Below, piece after piece: positions 23,106 through 37,640 of a stretch of DNA of 64,000 nucleotides; the stretch's first letter is position 1; the number at the start of each line of letters is the position of its first letter. Both the position numbers and the translations under genes were made by a program. The stretch is from Aquanectria penicillioides (taxonomy: Eukaryota; Ascomycota; Sordariomycetes; Hypocreales; Nectriaceae): contig PYIU01000010.1 of NCBI GenBank assembly GCA_003415625.1, positions 1,362,501-1,426,500 on the forward strand, read 5' to 3'. Below the pieces are notes generated by a model. It saw only the letters and a program-made list of their open reading frames with translations, did not search any database and had not been told where the DNA came from.

Positions 23106-23184
23106 GATTAAATATCAAAAAGCCTTAAAATAGCTTAAAAATAATAATAAAGAAAATTACTAAAAAAAAGCAAAAAGACCCACT

Positions 23185-23488
23185 TTTAGGTTACATAAAG
23201 TTACATAACAATCATGTGATATTTATGCTTTTTATCATATGATATTTACATGACTTACATGCAATTTTTCATCCCTAGCCCACGACCCCAGCCCACAACT
23301 ACCCGACTGACCGACCGACCGACCGACCAACTAACCGCAGCCTTACAATAACGCACGCATATATACACACACACGCATAAAGGGGGAGGGGGAGGGGAGG
23401 GGGGGGGGGGTGAGTAGGGTAGTTAGAGCCAGCGCTAAATAGGTCTCTTTTAGAACAAGTTCTTTAAAGAGCATATATAGCTATTATA
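23185..23488. repeat. GC-rich repeated segment, copy 1 (likely left end of Helitron A)
   Basis: Same sequence as 46,437-46,697 but much less RIP-altered. It includes ATCATGTGAT and ATCATATGAT motifs, a (CCGA)n tract near 23,308-23,335, a CA-rich stretch, a long G-rich run (23,384-23,410) and a terminal GAACAAGTTCTTTAAAGAGCATA. In copy B it directly abuts the Helitron body, so it is probably its 5' terminal region. In copy A, 2.1 kb intervene. Confidence 0.7.
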
Positions 23489-25626
23489 GGGTAATGGCCT
23501 TACTAAATGCAAGCATTAGACTCCGCGCTAGGGCAGCCTTAAGGAATGAGGGTTAGGCGCAAGATAGAATAGAGGCAGGATATATAATAAAAGAAAGGAA
23601 GTATTATTAAGTATTAATAAAGAAAAGAGATTAAATTAATTAATTAAGTATATAGCTAAAGAAATTAAATATAATAAGGATTAATATTTAATATAATTTA
23701 AATAATATATTTTAATTTAATAGTATATTTATTTATTTTATAATGCCTTAAATTCTTATTTAATAGTAAAAAGTCTTATTTTTATAGCTTAATATTATTA
23801 TACTATTAAATATATATTAAGTTTACTTTATTTATATTTAGATTAAGCATTATAAAGGAGCTTTTAGTTAATATCTCTATTATAGTAGAGTTTAATTGCC
23901 TTAGCCTTTTAAAAGAGGTCTATTTTAATATTACTAATAGTAGCCTTTTTATAGATAAGGCTAGCAATAAAAATACTAAAGGTATTAATAGTAATTATAG
24001 TGCTATTATTAAGTTTATTAATATTGCTAGTAGGGTTATATTTACTATATTAATAAAGTTAATTAGTATTATAGCTATAGTTAGAATTAATTTATTTAGT
24101 TTTTTATTTTTTATTTAAAAGGCAATAAGAACTTTACTATTATCTTAAAGTAAATAGTAAAGACCTTTTTTAATATCTTTTCTATTATTATAGGGCTATT
24201 AATAGTACCTATAGTAAATATAATAGACCTATTTAATAAGAATTAATTGCTTAATATAATAATAAAAATATAATCTTTTTTATCTATTAATAGATTTACT
24301 ATAAAATTATAGTTAAATAATTTAATAATCTTATTAATATAGTAATATATAGTATTTAATTTAAAGTATATATTTTTTATTTCTATTATTAATTTATAAA
24401 GGTATTAATATAGATTAATAATAATTAAAAGGAATATAAAGACTTAAAAGAGGTATTAATTAAGCCTTAATTCTTTTTTTAGCAATTTTAGCTAAATATA
24501 TAAAGCTAGTTAAATAAAGCTATAGCATTTTAATTAAATATTAGAAAATTTATTGCTAAGCTTTTCCTTTAGTAAAAGGTCTTAATTTAAACTAATAATA
24601 GATTTAATAAAGCTTATATTAAGGTTTATTATAAAAAAGTTAAATTAAAAGGCAATTATTTTAGCTAAAATACTATATTTTATATTATTATTAAGGACTT
24701 AAGGGAAATATAAAAAGGTATATAATTAAATTAAAAGCTTTTAGACCTAAACTAATACAATTTTATAATTATATACCTATTGAATTTTATTCTTAGCTCT
24801 ATTAATATTTATAATTTTCTATTTTAGTTTATATAAATGCATTCTACTATTTATATTCTATTACTGCTCTATTTAGTCTTTTTCCCTTATAGTTTAGCTA
24901 TAAAGGTTTAGAATTAAGCTAAAGAAAGTTATTATTTAACTTCTTTTTTAATTATTAATAGCTTAAAGGTATTTATAGAATATAATTATAAGCTATAGTA
25001 AAAGAGTAATTTTAATAATACTAATAGTTTTAGCATTTAGTCTTTTAAGCTAATAGTCTTATTTTTTAAAGTAAAGAGTAAGTATTTACTATATTTAGGC
25101 AATAAACTATATAAATATATTAAAGCTAAGGCCTTTAATATAATTAAATAGGCCTTACTATTATAGAAAATAAAAGGCTTTTAAAAAGATTATAGTATAA
25201 TTAATAAATTTAAAATTAATAATACTTAAATAAATATATTCTTTATATTCTTTAGGGCTATTTAAAGTTAATAGATACATTAAGGCTTTATGTATTAAAG
25301 GTAGTATAATATATTTATAGTAGCTTTATATTAAATTATATAATTATATAATAGTATATTTTAAAGTAAATATCTTTTTTAAAGTAAGGAATTAAAATAA
25401 TAAATAGTTTTTAATAGTTAATAATTTAATATTAAGTAAGGTATTCTATATATACTTATAATATTTTATTTTATTAGTCTTTACTTATAATATATATAAT
25501 ATTAAGTATTTATACTTATAGTATATTTATAAAGCTTAAATTTAATTTAAAGTTAGGCTAAAGGCTATATTAATAGCTTTTATCTATTTATTTAAAAATA
25601 CTTTATAATGCCTTATAGTATAGTAG
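23489..25626. other. 2.1-kb segment present in A but absent from B
   Basis: Lies between the GC segment and the Helitron A body; copy B joins these two directly. The first 100 bp are GC-richer with CCTTAAGG (23,537-23,544) and resemble the 6.55-kb island. The remainder is RIP-degraded with possible coding traces but no recognised domain. Either an insertion in A or a deletion in B. Confidence 0.5.
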
Positions 25627-27422
25627 TATAAGGCTTTTAAAGGTTTTTTTATTATAATTAAATTATATCTTTTTATATATATAATTAGTATATAAAGCTA
25701 TAAAAGTAAAGGTATATATTAATATTAAATAAATTATATATAAAAGCAATTATATATATTAGTATTTATTATGCCTATTTATATTACTATATATAAAGTG
25801 TATTTACTAAAAATGCTTTAAGTGGCTAGTAAATAAGTAACTATTTTTATAGTATTAAGGTGCCTATATATAAGGGCATTAGTTTTTAATAGTTATATTT
25901 TAGTTATAAGATTATTATTGTTTTATTATATTTTATAATATTTTAAGGTCCTAATAAATTGCTTAAGGATTTAAAGTTACTATTTATTATTAAAGAGTTA
26001 TAATAATAGTGCTATAATAAATTAATTAAAGACTTTAGCCTATAAATTAGCTTTATTAATACTAATAATAGCTAATAGATTATTAGGGCTTTATAAAAAG
26101 CAGTTTTATAGAAGGCTATTAATTAACTAATTATAGATTTTAGGCTTTAAATATTATTTATAGCTATAAGCAGCTAATAGTTAAGTATAGGGCAAAAAGA
26201 AGCTATTAATAGTTAGATAAGTATAGATAAGATTGCTAGTAAAGATATAGTTTGGCCTTTATAGGGCTTAAATTAAGCCAATTAATTTAGGCTATTTAGC
26301 AATAAGGATTGTAATAATGCATTTAGGCTATATATATATATTTAGCATTTAATTAATAGTTATATATTTAAATTAGATTAATTTTAATTAAATTAAAGCA
26401 ATTATCTTTTATACTATTTTTAATTTAATCTATAAAAGTAATATTATTAAATAAAGGTTTATAATTACTAATATTTTTAACCTTTTTTATAGTAAGTCTT
26501 AAAATTACTTAAGTATTTAAATTATATATTTTATTTAGTATTATTAGTACTACTAAAGCTACTAGTATTATTAATATTAAGTTTTAGTTTAGCTATATAG
26601 TAAATACCTTAATCTATATAATACTAGATTTTAAATTAATTTAAGTACTTAAATTATATAGTTTTATTAAATATACTAAAAATACTAAAGATATTAAAGA
26701 TATTAGTAAAGATACTAAAGATACTAAAGCTAATATTGCATTAAGCTATATTAAGACTATTAAAACTAAATATGCCTTTACCTTATAAAAGTTCTATTGC
26801 AATAAAGTAAATATAAAATAAAGTAATAGCTTATTATTCTATAAATATAGTATTAAATGCAATATAGCTAAAGTATAAATAATATTTATATATTTAAAAA
26901 GAAAGAAAAAGTATAAAAAATAAATATAGCTATACTTTTAGTTAATAGAAGTCTACTATTATAAAATAGTATAAAAAGTTATATAAGGCAGTTAGCTACT
27001 TAAAAAAATAGTTTATTAAAAAAGAAAGGCTTTTTAAAGCTAAAAGTTATATAATATTATATTGCTTAAGCAATAAATTGCAAATATAATCTCTTTCTAT
27101 AATGCTTTTTATAATATAAATACTCTTTTTATTAAGATATATTTTTTATACTATTAAAAATGCAATAAGTAAGAGCTATAGTTAATTAAATAAAAGAACT
27201 AGCTTAACTTTCCTTTTAATAGAGCACTTAAAAGTATATAGTTATATAGGGATTGCTTTATTTTTAGTTATAATATAGAGCTTTATATAAAGTGCACTAC
27301 TAAAATTAATAAAGAAAGGTTAAGCTATTATAGTTATCTTTATAAGCAGCTTTAATATAAGCATTCCTTTCTTAAGGTTTTTAATAACTTAATATTAATA
27401 AAGAAAAAGCTTATTACTATTA

Positions 27423-27733
27423 TATTATAGTTTATTTATACTATTATAAATAGTATTAAAAGTAACAATCTTAATAATAAAACTATTATACTATTTATCT
27501 TATAGTTATACTAAAAGATATATATATAGGCTCTATAATTATATTAAAATCAATAGCTTAACTATAAAAAATAATTAATTATATATTAAACTTTACTTAA
27601 CTTATATTTTAAAACTACTATAATAATAGGTCCTAAAGTATAAATATACTTATAGATTATTAACCTTTACTTAAGAGATATAAAGGCCAACTATTTAAAA
27701 GTACTATTTATTATATAATCTATATATATAATA
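27423..27733 (-). repeat. 3' LTR (left)
   Basis: 311 bp, same length as the right LTR and differing mostly by transitions. Confidence 0.93.
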
Positions 27734-30700
27734 AGTGCCTTTAAATTAAAAAAGATTATTATTTATAATAATAAAAACTAAAGCTAAATTCTTAATATTT
27801 ACTTTATATTTACTTTATTTATTAATTATTTTTATTTATTTTATATAACTATAAGGTTTAGCTATTAGCTTTTAAATTTTTAGTAAAGTTTCTAAATTCT
27901 TATATAGACCTATAGATTTCTTTATTATTTCCTTTTAATTCTATATAACCCTAATAGAATTTAGCTAGCCTAATAGCTATTAATATTAATATATAAAGTA
28001 TTAAAAATATAGTTAATTAAATAGATTATTAATATTAATAATAGCAAAAGGGGATCCCTTTTTATTAAAAGCTAACTTTAATGGCCTAGCTGCTAATTTC
28101 TCTATTGTACTATTAGGCTTATAGCACTTAAAAGAGCTAGCTGCTATAGCTTTATTAAGTTACTTCTTTTCTAAAAGAAAGTTACTAATAGGCTATAAAT
28201 TTATATATTAATATACTGCATTATTTGCCTAAAGTATTAATAAAGGCATTTATTTTAATAGGCTAAAAGTAAATATATAAAATAGTTAATTACCTTTAGC
28301 CAATCTACCCTAAAAGAGTTTGGATTTAACTTAAGCTATAATAGTTTTAATTAGCTTAGCTTTATTGGCTATTAAAAGAGCTATTAACTTAAATTTCTTT
28401 ACTTTTATTATTTAAACTATTAATTCCTTAATCTTATTATTTTAGCTATTATTAATAGTATTAAAATAAATAATTAAATTATTAAAAATAAAGATATTAA
28501 TATCTTATTTCTTAACTTTATTAATAACTTTATAGAATTTAATATTAATATATTTAATATTAGCTTTAAGCTATTTCTTAAATTAAATAACTTTATTCTT
28601 TAAAGTCTTAATTTTAATTATAGCTTAATAGGCATTAATAGCTATATTAGCTATAATAGCTTTTATAATAAATAAATTATTTTTAATAGAATAATTATAT
28701 TAATTTAATATATTAATATCTATTAAATAATTATACCCTATAGTAATAAAGTATTTAATAGCTAAAGCATTAATTATACTATAAGGATTAATAAAAATTA
28801 TAGCTACTGCCTTTTTCTTTTTAAGCAGCTTAACTATAAAGTATTAATAGTTCCTTTAAAACTTATTATACTTACTATTTTAATAAAAAGTAAAGGTATT
28901 TATAGTAATAGTTTTAATATATTAAATAAAGCTAAATTTTACTTTAAAAGGCTTAAACTTAATATTAGTCTTTTTATTAATTTAATTATAGTATTAATTA
29001 ATAACTTCTTTATACTTAATAAAAAGGTCTATTAAAAAGTAAAATTTATTAAGTTTATTGCTAAAAGCACTCTTTAGGCTATAAAGCTAAAAGTTATAAG
29101 TAAAATAAATAAATATATTATTTTACTTTTAGCTCTTTAGCCTATTAATTAATTTACTTAAGAGATAATAGTTATTATAAATTATAGTATCTTTAATATT
29201 AATTCTATTATTCTTTAATCTTACTACCTTTATTAATTTATTATATTTATAGTAGGCTAAACCCCTACTTATAGAAATATCTACCTTTTATTTAAATCCT
29301 TTATAAGTGCTAATAGTTAAAGCAATAAGATTTTAATCTATATTTTAAGCATTTAAATCCCTTTTACTATATTAAATAAAAGTCTTTTCTTTTAAGGTCT
29401 TTTTGCTAATACTCTTCCTACTATATTTAGTATATTCCCTATTAATTACTATAATCTCCTTATTATCTTCTTTATCTTTATCCTTTATTTTATTATTTAA
29501 AGATAAAAACTTTTAATTTTAATTTAAATTCTCTTTTTTCTTTATTTATATTAATATATCTATATTATCCTAAAGTTATTATATATTAGCATTTAAATCT
29601 TTACTAAAAAGGCTAATATTATTATTAATATAATTGCAATTAATAGTAAAGTTATAAATAAATTCTATTAGATTATTATCTTTTGCTAAAAATACTATAG
29701 TTAATAATATTATAATATTAAAATTATTAATATTAATATTAGATTTATTACTGCTATTATTATAAGTATTAATAAGCCTATTATATCTATTGAATAATAT
29801 TTAATATCTATTTAAAAGTCTAAATAAAATATTATTATAAAAGACTTTATATTTATTAAAGAAAGACTAATTAATATAGTTTTTAATAAATGAATTAATA
29901 GATTTATACTTCTTTTTAATAAAATAAGCTTTATATATATTATTTTATTACTTAATTTACTAATATATAGCAATAAGTTCTATATTGCTATTAGCTAATA
30001 GTAAAAGGTCTAAAGCTAAAGGGGCTTAAGCTATAAAGAGATATTAAAATTAATAGTAAAGAAGCTAAAATTAATAGTAAAAGTACTAGATTTAATATAG
30101 CAAGCATTAAGCTAGCTATTATATAAATATTTATAAAAAAGAAATAAAAAAAAGTATAGAAATTAATAGTAAAGGGGCTAAAACTAATAGTAAAAATACT
30201 AAATCTAATAGTATAAATAATAGTTTTTATAGCAATTAAATATTTATATAAAATAAAGAAGAAAAGATAAAAAGTTTAATAGGCAATAGGTTTTAGCACT
30301 TATACTATTAAAATCAATAAAATATAGGGCTATATATAAAAATAGAAAATAAAGGTTATATAAAGTTAAAGAAGTTAAAAGAGGTATATTAAGCTATAGC
30401 AATTGCCTTTATACTATATAGGCACTTAATTATTTACTTTATTTAATTACTTTAATTATATATTAAATAAGCTAATTATAAATTACTATTAATATATTTT
30501 AAATATTCCCTTTTTTATAGAATTTAGCTATCTTTATATTAAATCCTTTTAAATTAAATAATAAATATATAAAAAAGAATTTTCTTATAATAATAAAAGT
30601 TAATAAATAGAATTTAGCTATTTAAATATTAAGTTTACTATACCTTATAGCAATTTCTAACCTTTTTTTTATATTCTTTTTCCTATAATATAAAATTAAT

Positions 30701-32799
30701 AGTTAAATATTTATTAATAAAGTTAAAAGCATTCTTTTTTAATTTAATTTTATTTATTTATTTATTGTCTTTAATAATATATTCTTTTTATTATAATAAT
30801 AAATAATATATTAGCCTTTATATATACTATTAAATCTTCTATTAAATAATTCTATTTACTTTCTATTAGCCTATTGCTTTATTTCTATTAATTTTAATAG
30901 CTAATAGTAATAGCAGTATATAATTAAAAGAATTATCCTTTTACTTTAATTTCTATATTTAGGCAATAGAGACTATTAAATATACCTATTAATATAAAAA
31001 GAAATTAAGTTTAATAGCTTAGCTATAGATTTTATAGATTACTTTATAGAGTCTAGCTTTAATAAAAGACTATTTATACTTTAGTTTCCTTAATAAATAA
31101 TATCCTTTATATAGCTATAAGTAAATAATATTTTCTTTATTAATCTTAATTAATTAATAATATTAATTATATTAGATTTTTAATAATATAGCTACTATAT
31201 CTATTAGAAGTTATACTTTCTATAAGTATAATTTATATAAAACCTTTAGTGCAGTTCTATTAGCTTTTTAATTAATAATCTTACTTTTAGTAATAAATTT
31301 AATAACTATCTTTAGTTTAAAACTATATAGTAGTTTATTTAATAAGCAATCTATAATTAAGGCAATTATATTATTTAAATTATATTAAATTCCTAAAAGC
31401 GCCTATATTTAAGGTATATTTAGCTTTATAGTAATATAATATTATATTGCAATTTCTATTATTTAATTCTTTCTTTTAAATATACTATTAGTTTAAAAGT
31501 AATATATAATAAATATAAAAACCCCTATATTAAAAAAGGCTAATATAGCTCTTTATATACTATTTATAAACTTTAGGTTTTAATTACTAAAAATATATAT
31601 AAGTATTCCTTAATTATATAAAAGCAATACCCTTAATAAAATAAATGCTTAATTTTATATAGTATATATTAAATGCCTTAATATAAAAATAGTTTTCTTT
31701 AAAAAGAAATAGTTTATTAAATATAGCTAATCTAGCTTATTATAGTTTAAGATTACTTATATTATACCTATAAATATAACTTTAAAAAGGTTAATTATAA
31801 AGTTTAATGCAATAGTATAAAATAGTTATAAAACTATAGGAATTAATTTCAATTTATCTATTAGCAGTCTTCTATCTATTAAATTCTCTTTATATATTAA
31901 ATAATATACAATAAACTTCTTTACTATTTTATTTATTCTATAAAAATAGATATAGCTTAATTTATATAAAATCTTAAAGATTTTAATATACTATAAGTTA
32001 TTATAAATAGTTATAAAAATAGTTTTAACTATTAGCCTTAAAATATAAAGTCTCTTTTGCTCTTTATAATTTATATAATAGAGCAATCTATTTTCTATTA
32101 GTTTCTATAGGTAAAATAGATTTATATATTACTTTTTCTATAGGTTCTAAATATTATTTTATTAAATCCCTTAAATATAAGTATAAATCCTATTAAGTTT
32201 TAGGTCCTTATTATATCCTTTAAGCATTTCCTTATAGAATTTAAATAATATTGCAATTTTAACTATATTAGCTTTTACTATATTAGCTTTAGCATTTAGC
32301 TTATTAAAATAGCTATCTATAGCTTATTAATAGAGTAGTTCCTTTATTAATAGCCTTAAAAGAGTGTTTAAAACTATATTAAGGGTTTTAGGAATATAGA
32401 ATATTTTTAGGTTAAATCTAAAGAGATAATTAAAGATTTTAGTAAGCTTTAGGTTAGCTTTATTAAGGTCTATTATATTAAGGGAAGTATGCATTATAAT
32501 CCCTTTTATAGCAGTATAGTCTATTATAATATTAATTAAACTGCAATTAAATTAAACTATTTTTTATAGCTTTTTAATAGCTTAAGTAATTACTATTACT
32601 TTTGCCTTAATAAAACTATAGCTCTATTCTATTAAGGAGATTAAATTTAAAAGAAATAGTATTAGTTTTAATTAAATAGTTAAAATATTTTTGCCTAAAA
32701 TGCTAATTCTATTTTAGTCCCTATAAAATTAAAAAATATATAATTTAAATCCATTTTTATATGCATTTAGCTTAAAAAATAAAGGCTTTATTAAATTAT

Positions 32800-33900
32800 A
32801 ATAATAAAGAAAGAACTGCATTTTTAAAAAGGTTTTTAAGTTTTAAAATACTTTTAATTCTTTTTTTATTAATTTAAATATTTAGATTATTGCTTTCTTC
32901 CTTTAAGCCAATTTTAATAGCTTAATTAAAATTAATTATTGCTTTTTAGCTTGCTGTAATATTGCTATTTTTTATATCTATAAAGGTTAGATTTAAATAT
33001 TATACTATTAAATCCTTTACTATAAGTATTTTACTATTTTAATAAAGGTTTTAAGTATTAATAGATTCTTTAAAAAGGTTATTTTTATAAATGCCTTTAA
33101 TCTATTGCTTATTTTATAGATTTTTTTACTATTAATAATAAAATTAATAGCTATACTATAGAGTATTTAAAAAAGAATTTCTTTATTGCAATTTATAGCC
33201 TATTATTCTATATTAACTTTAAGATAATTTTTAAGTGCTTTAAATAGTTATTTAAAGTATTAAAAAAAATAATTATATTATTAATATAGGCTTATATAAA
33301 GTATTTATATTCTTTAAAAAGTTAATTTATAAACTTCTATATAAATGCTAATGCATTTTTAAATTTTATTAATGCAATATTAAAAACCTTAAGTCCTTTA
33401 TTAAATATACTAACTATATAGTTTTTATAGGCACTTAAAATAGGCAGCTAGTAAAAAAACCTTAATCTATTTATTATAAAGTAAAATTCCTTGCCTTTTA
33501 TATTAGCTATAATATTAAATTAATTAAGTAAAGGGTAGGCATTAAATATAGCTAGTTAATTAAGCAATTATAAATTAACTATAACTCTTTCTTTTTTTTT
33601 ACTATTTACTACCCTTTAAATAATAAAAGTAAGGCATACTATTAAGGCTAATTAATTTATTAATTCTATTTTACCTTTTGCTTATAGCTTATTATATTTT
33701 TTATTTAATAAAGTATAGTCTTTAGTGCCTAATAGGTATTTCTTAACTATATATTTTTAATTCTATTATTTATTTATTAAATCTATTTATATCTTTATTT
33801 CCTTAAGTATAGAAATAATCCCTTTATCCCTATAAATATTATATCTATCTATTATATTATAGATCCTTTTTACTACTATTTAATTTAAGTAGGCTATATA
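32800..33900 (-). pseudogene. Gypsy reverse transcriptase region
   Basis: On the minus strand 33,274-33,291 reads AYINNI from AYIDDI, the RT catalytic box (YIDD at 33,277-33,288, both Asp codons changed to AAT). It is followed by IIIF...LKHLK, matching the Gypsy pattern DDIIxFSDTxEDHLKHL, and then by a QLL segment and an LQxxKxALLQQAKK-type RNase H connection near 32,880-33,000. Gag should lie rightward (34-37.3 kb) and RNase H/integrase leftward (28-32.7 kb), but I could not read their motifs with confidence. Confidence 0.8.
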
Positions 33901-36900
33901 TACTCTATATTTATTCTTAATATTAAAGATATCTTTAGGTCTAAAAATCCTATAGCTTAAAGTGCTAGTATTAACCTTAAATAGATTAAATCCTTTATTT
34001 TCTTTTAATAGATTGTTCTCTTTTATAGCAGCTAAAAATCCTTTTATAAAGTTAAATTCCTTTCTTTATAGGCTAAAAATGCTTTTATTTATTTTAATAT
34101 AATTAGCTTTTTCCTTTTTATTATAATTAGCAATTTATTCTATTTATTATTATTATTTTATAACTAGCTTTTTATTACTAATATTATAAATCTAAACTAA
34201 TCTTAAAGTAGTTTTATTTACTATAGCATTAAAAATAGTACTATAAAAGGATTAAAAGTAATAGGCCTTTAAATTTCCTTAAGTATCTTTAAAGTTAAAA
34301 AGGTTCTTTTAATTAGCTTAAATAAAAGCAATTTTCTTTAGTGCAATTACTACTATATTTATATTAATTACTGCCTTAATAAAGTTCTTTTAATATATTT
34401 AAATTACTTTTGCCTTAAAGATTATATTATAGATTAAGCAAAATATAATACTAAAATTAATAAAATTAATTTTAGCTTTATATTTAAATAAAAAGTTTAT
34501 TTCTATTAGTATTTTAAATTTTAATTATTCTATAATATTTATAATTACTATAAAATATATAAATACTTTTTTATTTTTAGTAATTTTAAATATATAAAAG
34601 TTAAAAGTAGTTAATTTTAAAATTTCTATATTAATGCTAACTTTATTTACTTTCTTTAAGGCTTATTGCTTTTATATTACTTTTATTATATAGGCTTTTA
34701 ACTATTTTTTATTAACTAAAACTATTAAAGTTTTAGTATTAATATAAATATTATAAAAATTGCCTTTATTATTAAACTTAATTAATAGCTTAAAGTAAAT
34801 ATTTACTTTCTTTTTTAAATATTAATAAAAGTTAGGCCTATCTATAGCTTTAATAACTTAATTTATTTTTAGTATAAAGTTTATATCTTTTATTTTTTCT
34901 TTATTTATATAATAGACTTTTATAAAAGCTAAATTATTTTTATTTTTTTTAATAAAGAAACCTTTTAATAATTTATTAAAATTATTCTCTTTTTCTATTA
35001 GTATATATTTACTATTTAATAGTTCTTAATATCTTTAATAAAATCCTTTATTATTATAGTATAGCTAAACCTTTAAAAGATTAGCTTTATTATTTAAGGC
35101 TCCCTTTTAATATTAATATTAATTAAATCTTTATAAAGGCAATTAATTTTTACTATTTTACTTTTAAATAAATATATATATATTATAATTATTATTTCTT
35201 TATTATTTATATAATTAATTATTCTATTAAAATTTTATTTTCTATTAATCCATTTTAAGCTTCTTTAGGGTTAAGTTTTTATATTAAGTTTTTTAATTAC
35301 TAAAGCGCTTTAAAGGTATAGTTTAGTACTATCTATTAAAATAGTTTCCCCTACCTTAATGTCCTTAATATACTTCTTTATCTTTAATTGTATTATTAAA
35401 TCTATTGCTTTTATTAGCAATAAATACCTTTTTTATATTAAATCTATTAACCCCTTAAAATATAGCTTAAAGCTTATTATTAAGCTAATATTACTTTTTA
35501 TTAATTGCCCTTAAGATAAAGATCTTATATTTTATACTATTAATACTAAATAAAGCACTTTTAGCTTTAGATCTAGCCTTATATAAACTATAAAAAAGAA
35601 CTAAATATTAGCTATATAGCTAAAAGCCTACTTTTTTATAAAGACTTTTATAGTAAATATATATATAGAAATATCTTTTATAATATTAGTTTTAATATAT
35701 TTAGCTAATTTTAGCTATTTTATTATATTATTTAGCTTTATTTTAAATTCTTTATAAAGATATATATATAGTATATTAATTAATTATTTTTATAGCTCTT
35801 TTTTTTTATATTAATTTAATTAATAGTAATACTAAATAAGTATAAATCTATAAAATAAACTCTATAGATTTATATAAATATATTCTTAAGTATTAAGATT
35901 AGCATTTATTTAATAAAATCTAAATGCATTAATCTATAGTTTAATATTACTAAAAATAATCTATTTTCTATTATAAAATATATCTTTACTATTAGTATCC
36001 TTTTCTTTTATATTAAGCTAAAAGAGGCCTATATCTTAAAATTAAATATTATTTTTATAAAACTTTAATGCAAAAGTTAATGCTTAATTAAATACTTTTA
36101 TATTCTATTAAGGCAGTTTTAATATTATTAGTTCTAAAGGTAATTAATATAAAAAACTATTTATATAGCTTAATATACCTTTATTTTTATACCTTAAGTA
36201 CTATAAGTTATAAGGCTAGCTTTAATTATAAATCCTTAATTTTTAACTTTATTTAATTAATAAAGGCTCTTTAATAGATAAAACTAAAGGCTTAATATAA
36301 TAATTCTAAACTATTACTAAAGTGCTTGCCTTTAGTAGCTAAACTTAAGCCTAAAATGCAAAATTTATTAAAGTAGTAATAACTTTCTTTATAAATAGCA
36401 TTTAATTTAATAGTTCTACTCTTTTTAATTGCTAATAGATTACTTATATTATTATTACTAAAGGGTTAAGTTCTATACTTTATTTAATAGTATTAAAAGA
36501 TCTTAATAATTCCTTTAAACTAAAGGTTTTTTAGCTATTAATAGAATTTATCCCTATTAATATTAGGTTTAATAAAATTAAAGTTAATATTTAGCCCTTA
36601 CTTAATAAACTCTTTAATTCTTTAGGGTTTATTAAATTCCCTTTCCTTTATTAAAATAGGTCCTATAATAGTTTTTATAAAAATAGTAAATTATTTATTA
36701 ATTTTTTTCTTTTTTCTATTAAAAGTCTTTAATTAAAAGTATTAAAGATTATTGCCTTTTTTTTAATAGATCCTTTTTAACTAACTATAGATTCTTAATT
36801 GCAATTAAAGTCCTTTAAAAAGCTTAAGTATTGCGCCTTTAAGCGCTCCTTTAGTATTAATTCTACTATTTTAGTATTTAAGATAATACTTTTAACTATT

Positions 36901-37329
36901 TTTTAAGTAAATATAACTATATATTAGTTAATAATATTTTAATAAATAAAAAAAGCTTCTTCTTAAGGTTAATTAATATTTTATAGTTTACTATTATTAT
37001 TATATATTTAATAGAATAAATCCTTTAATTTATTAAAAATAAAAGAATTTACTAAAATAACTTCTTTTATAATATAAATTAGATTTTATAATAAAAAGGT
37101 TTAAAACCTTTAGATTATAGCTAGATCTATTAATTATAGCTTATTAATTATAGTTTAGTTTTAAAAAAGGAAAAATTCCTTTTTAAATTAATTAATCTTA
37201 TTTATTTAGCTTTTATTATTAATTTTAATAGTTTTATTGCTATTTCTATTATCCCTTTATAAATTATTAACTTTTAAATAATTAATAGAAACTATAGCTA
37301 TATAATAGAAAAAAGCAATTATTATTACT

Positions 37330-37640
37330 TATTATAGTTTATTTATTCTATTATAAATAGTATTAAAAGTAATAATCTTAATAATAAAACTATTATATTA
37401 CTTATCTTATAATTATACTAAAAGGTATATATATAAACTCTATAGTTATATTAAAATTAATAGCTTAACTATAGAAAATAATTAATTGCATATTAAACTT
37501 TATTTAATTTATATCTTAAAACTATTGTAATAATAGGTCCTAAAGTATAAATATACTTATAGATTATTAATCTTTACTTAAGAGATATAAAGGCTAACTA
37601 TTTAAAAGTACTATCTATTATATAATTTATATATATAATA
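37330..37640 (-). repeat. 5' LTR (right)
   Basis: 311 bp. It ends in TATATATAATA next to the TATTA duplication. Confidence 0.93.

Larger units (their letters stand above)
27423..37640 (-). mobile_element. Ty3/Gypsy LTR retrotransposon nested in Helitron A
   Basis: 10,218 bp bounded by two 311-bp LTRs and flanked by TATTA target duplications (27,418-27,422 and 37,641-37,645). The empty site is visible in Helitron B near 49,030. LTR ends read TATTATAG...ATAATA, consistent with TG...CA after RIP. The coding strand is minus, so the 5' LTR is the right-hand one. Pol order and the RT sequence fit Ty3/Gypsy. Both strands are RIP-mutated; no intact ORF survives. It is long for a Gypsy element. Confidence 0.92.

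Noticed and set aside
23384..23410. Telomeric repeat remnant (G-rich run followed by GAGTAGGGTAG)
   Set aside because: No TTAGGG-type periodicity; the run belongs to the repeated Helitron end segment also seen at 46,618.
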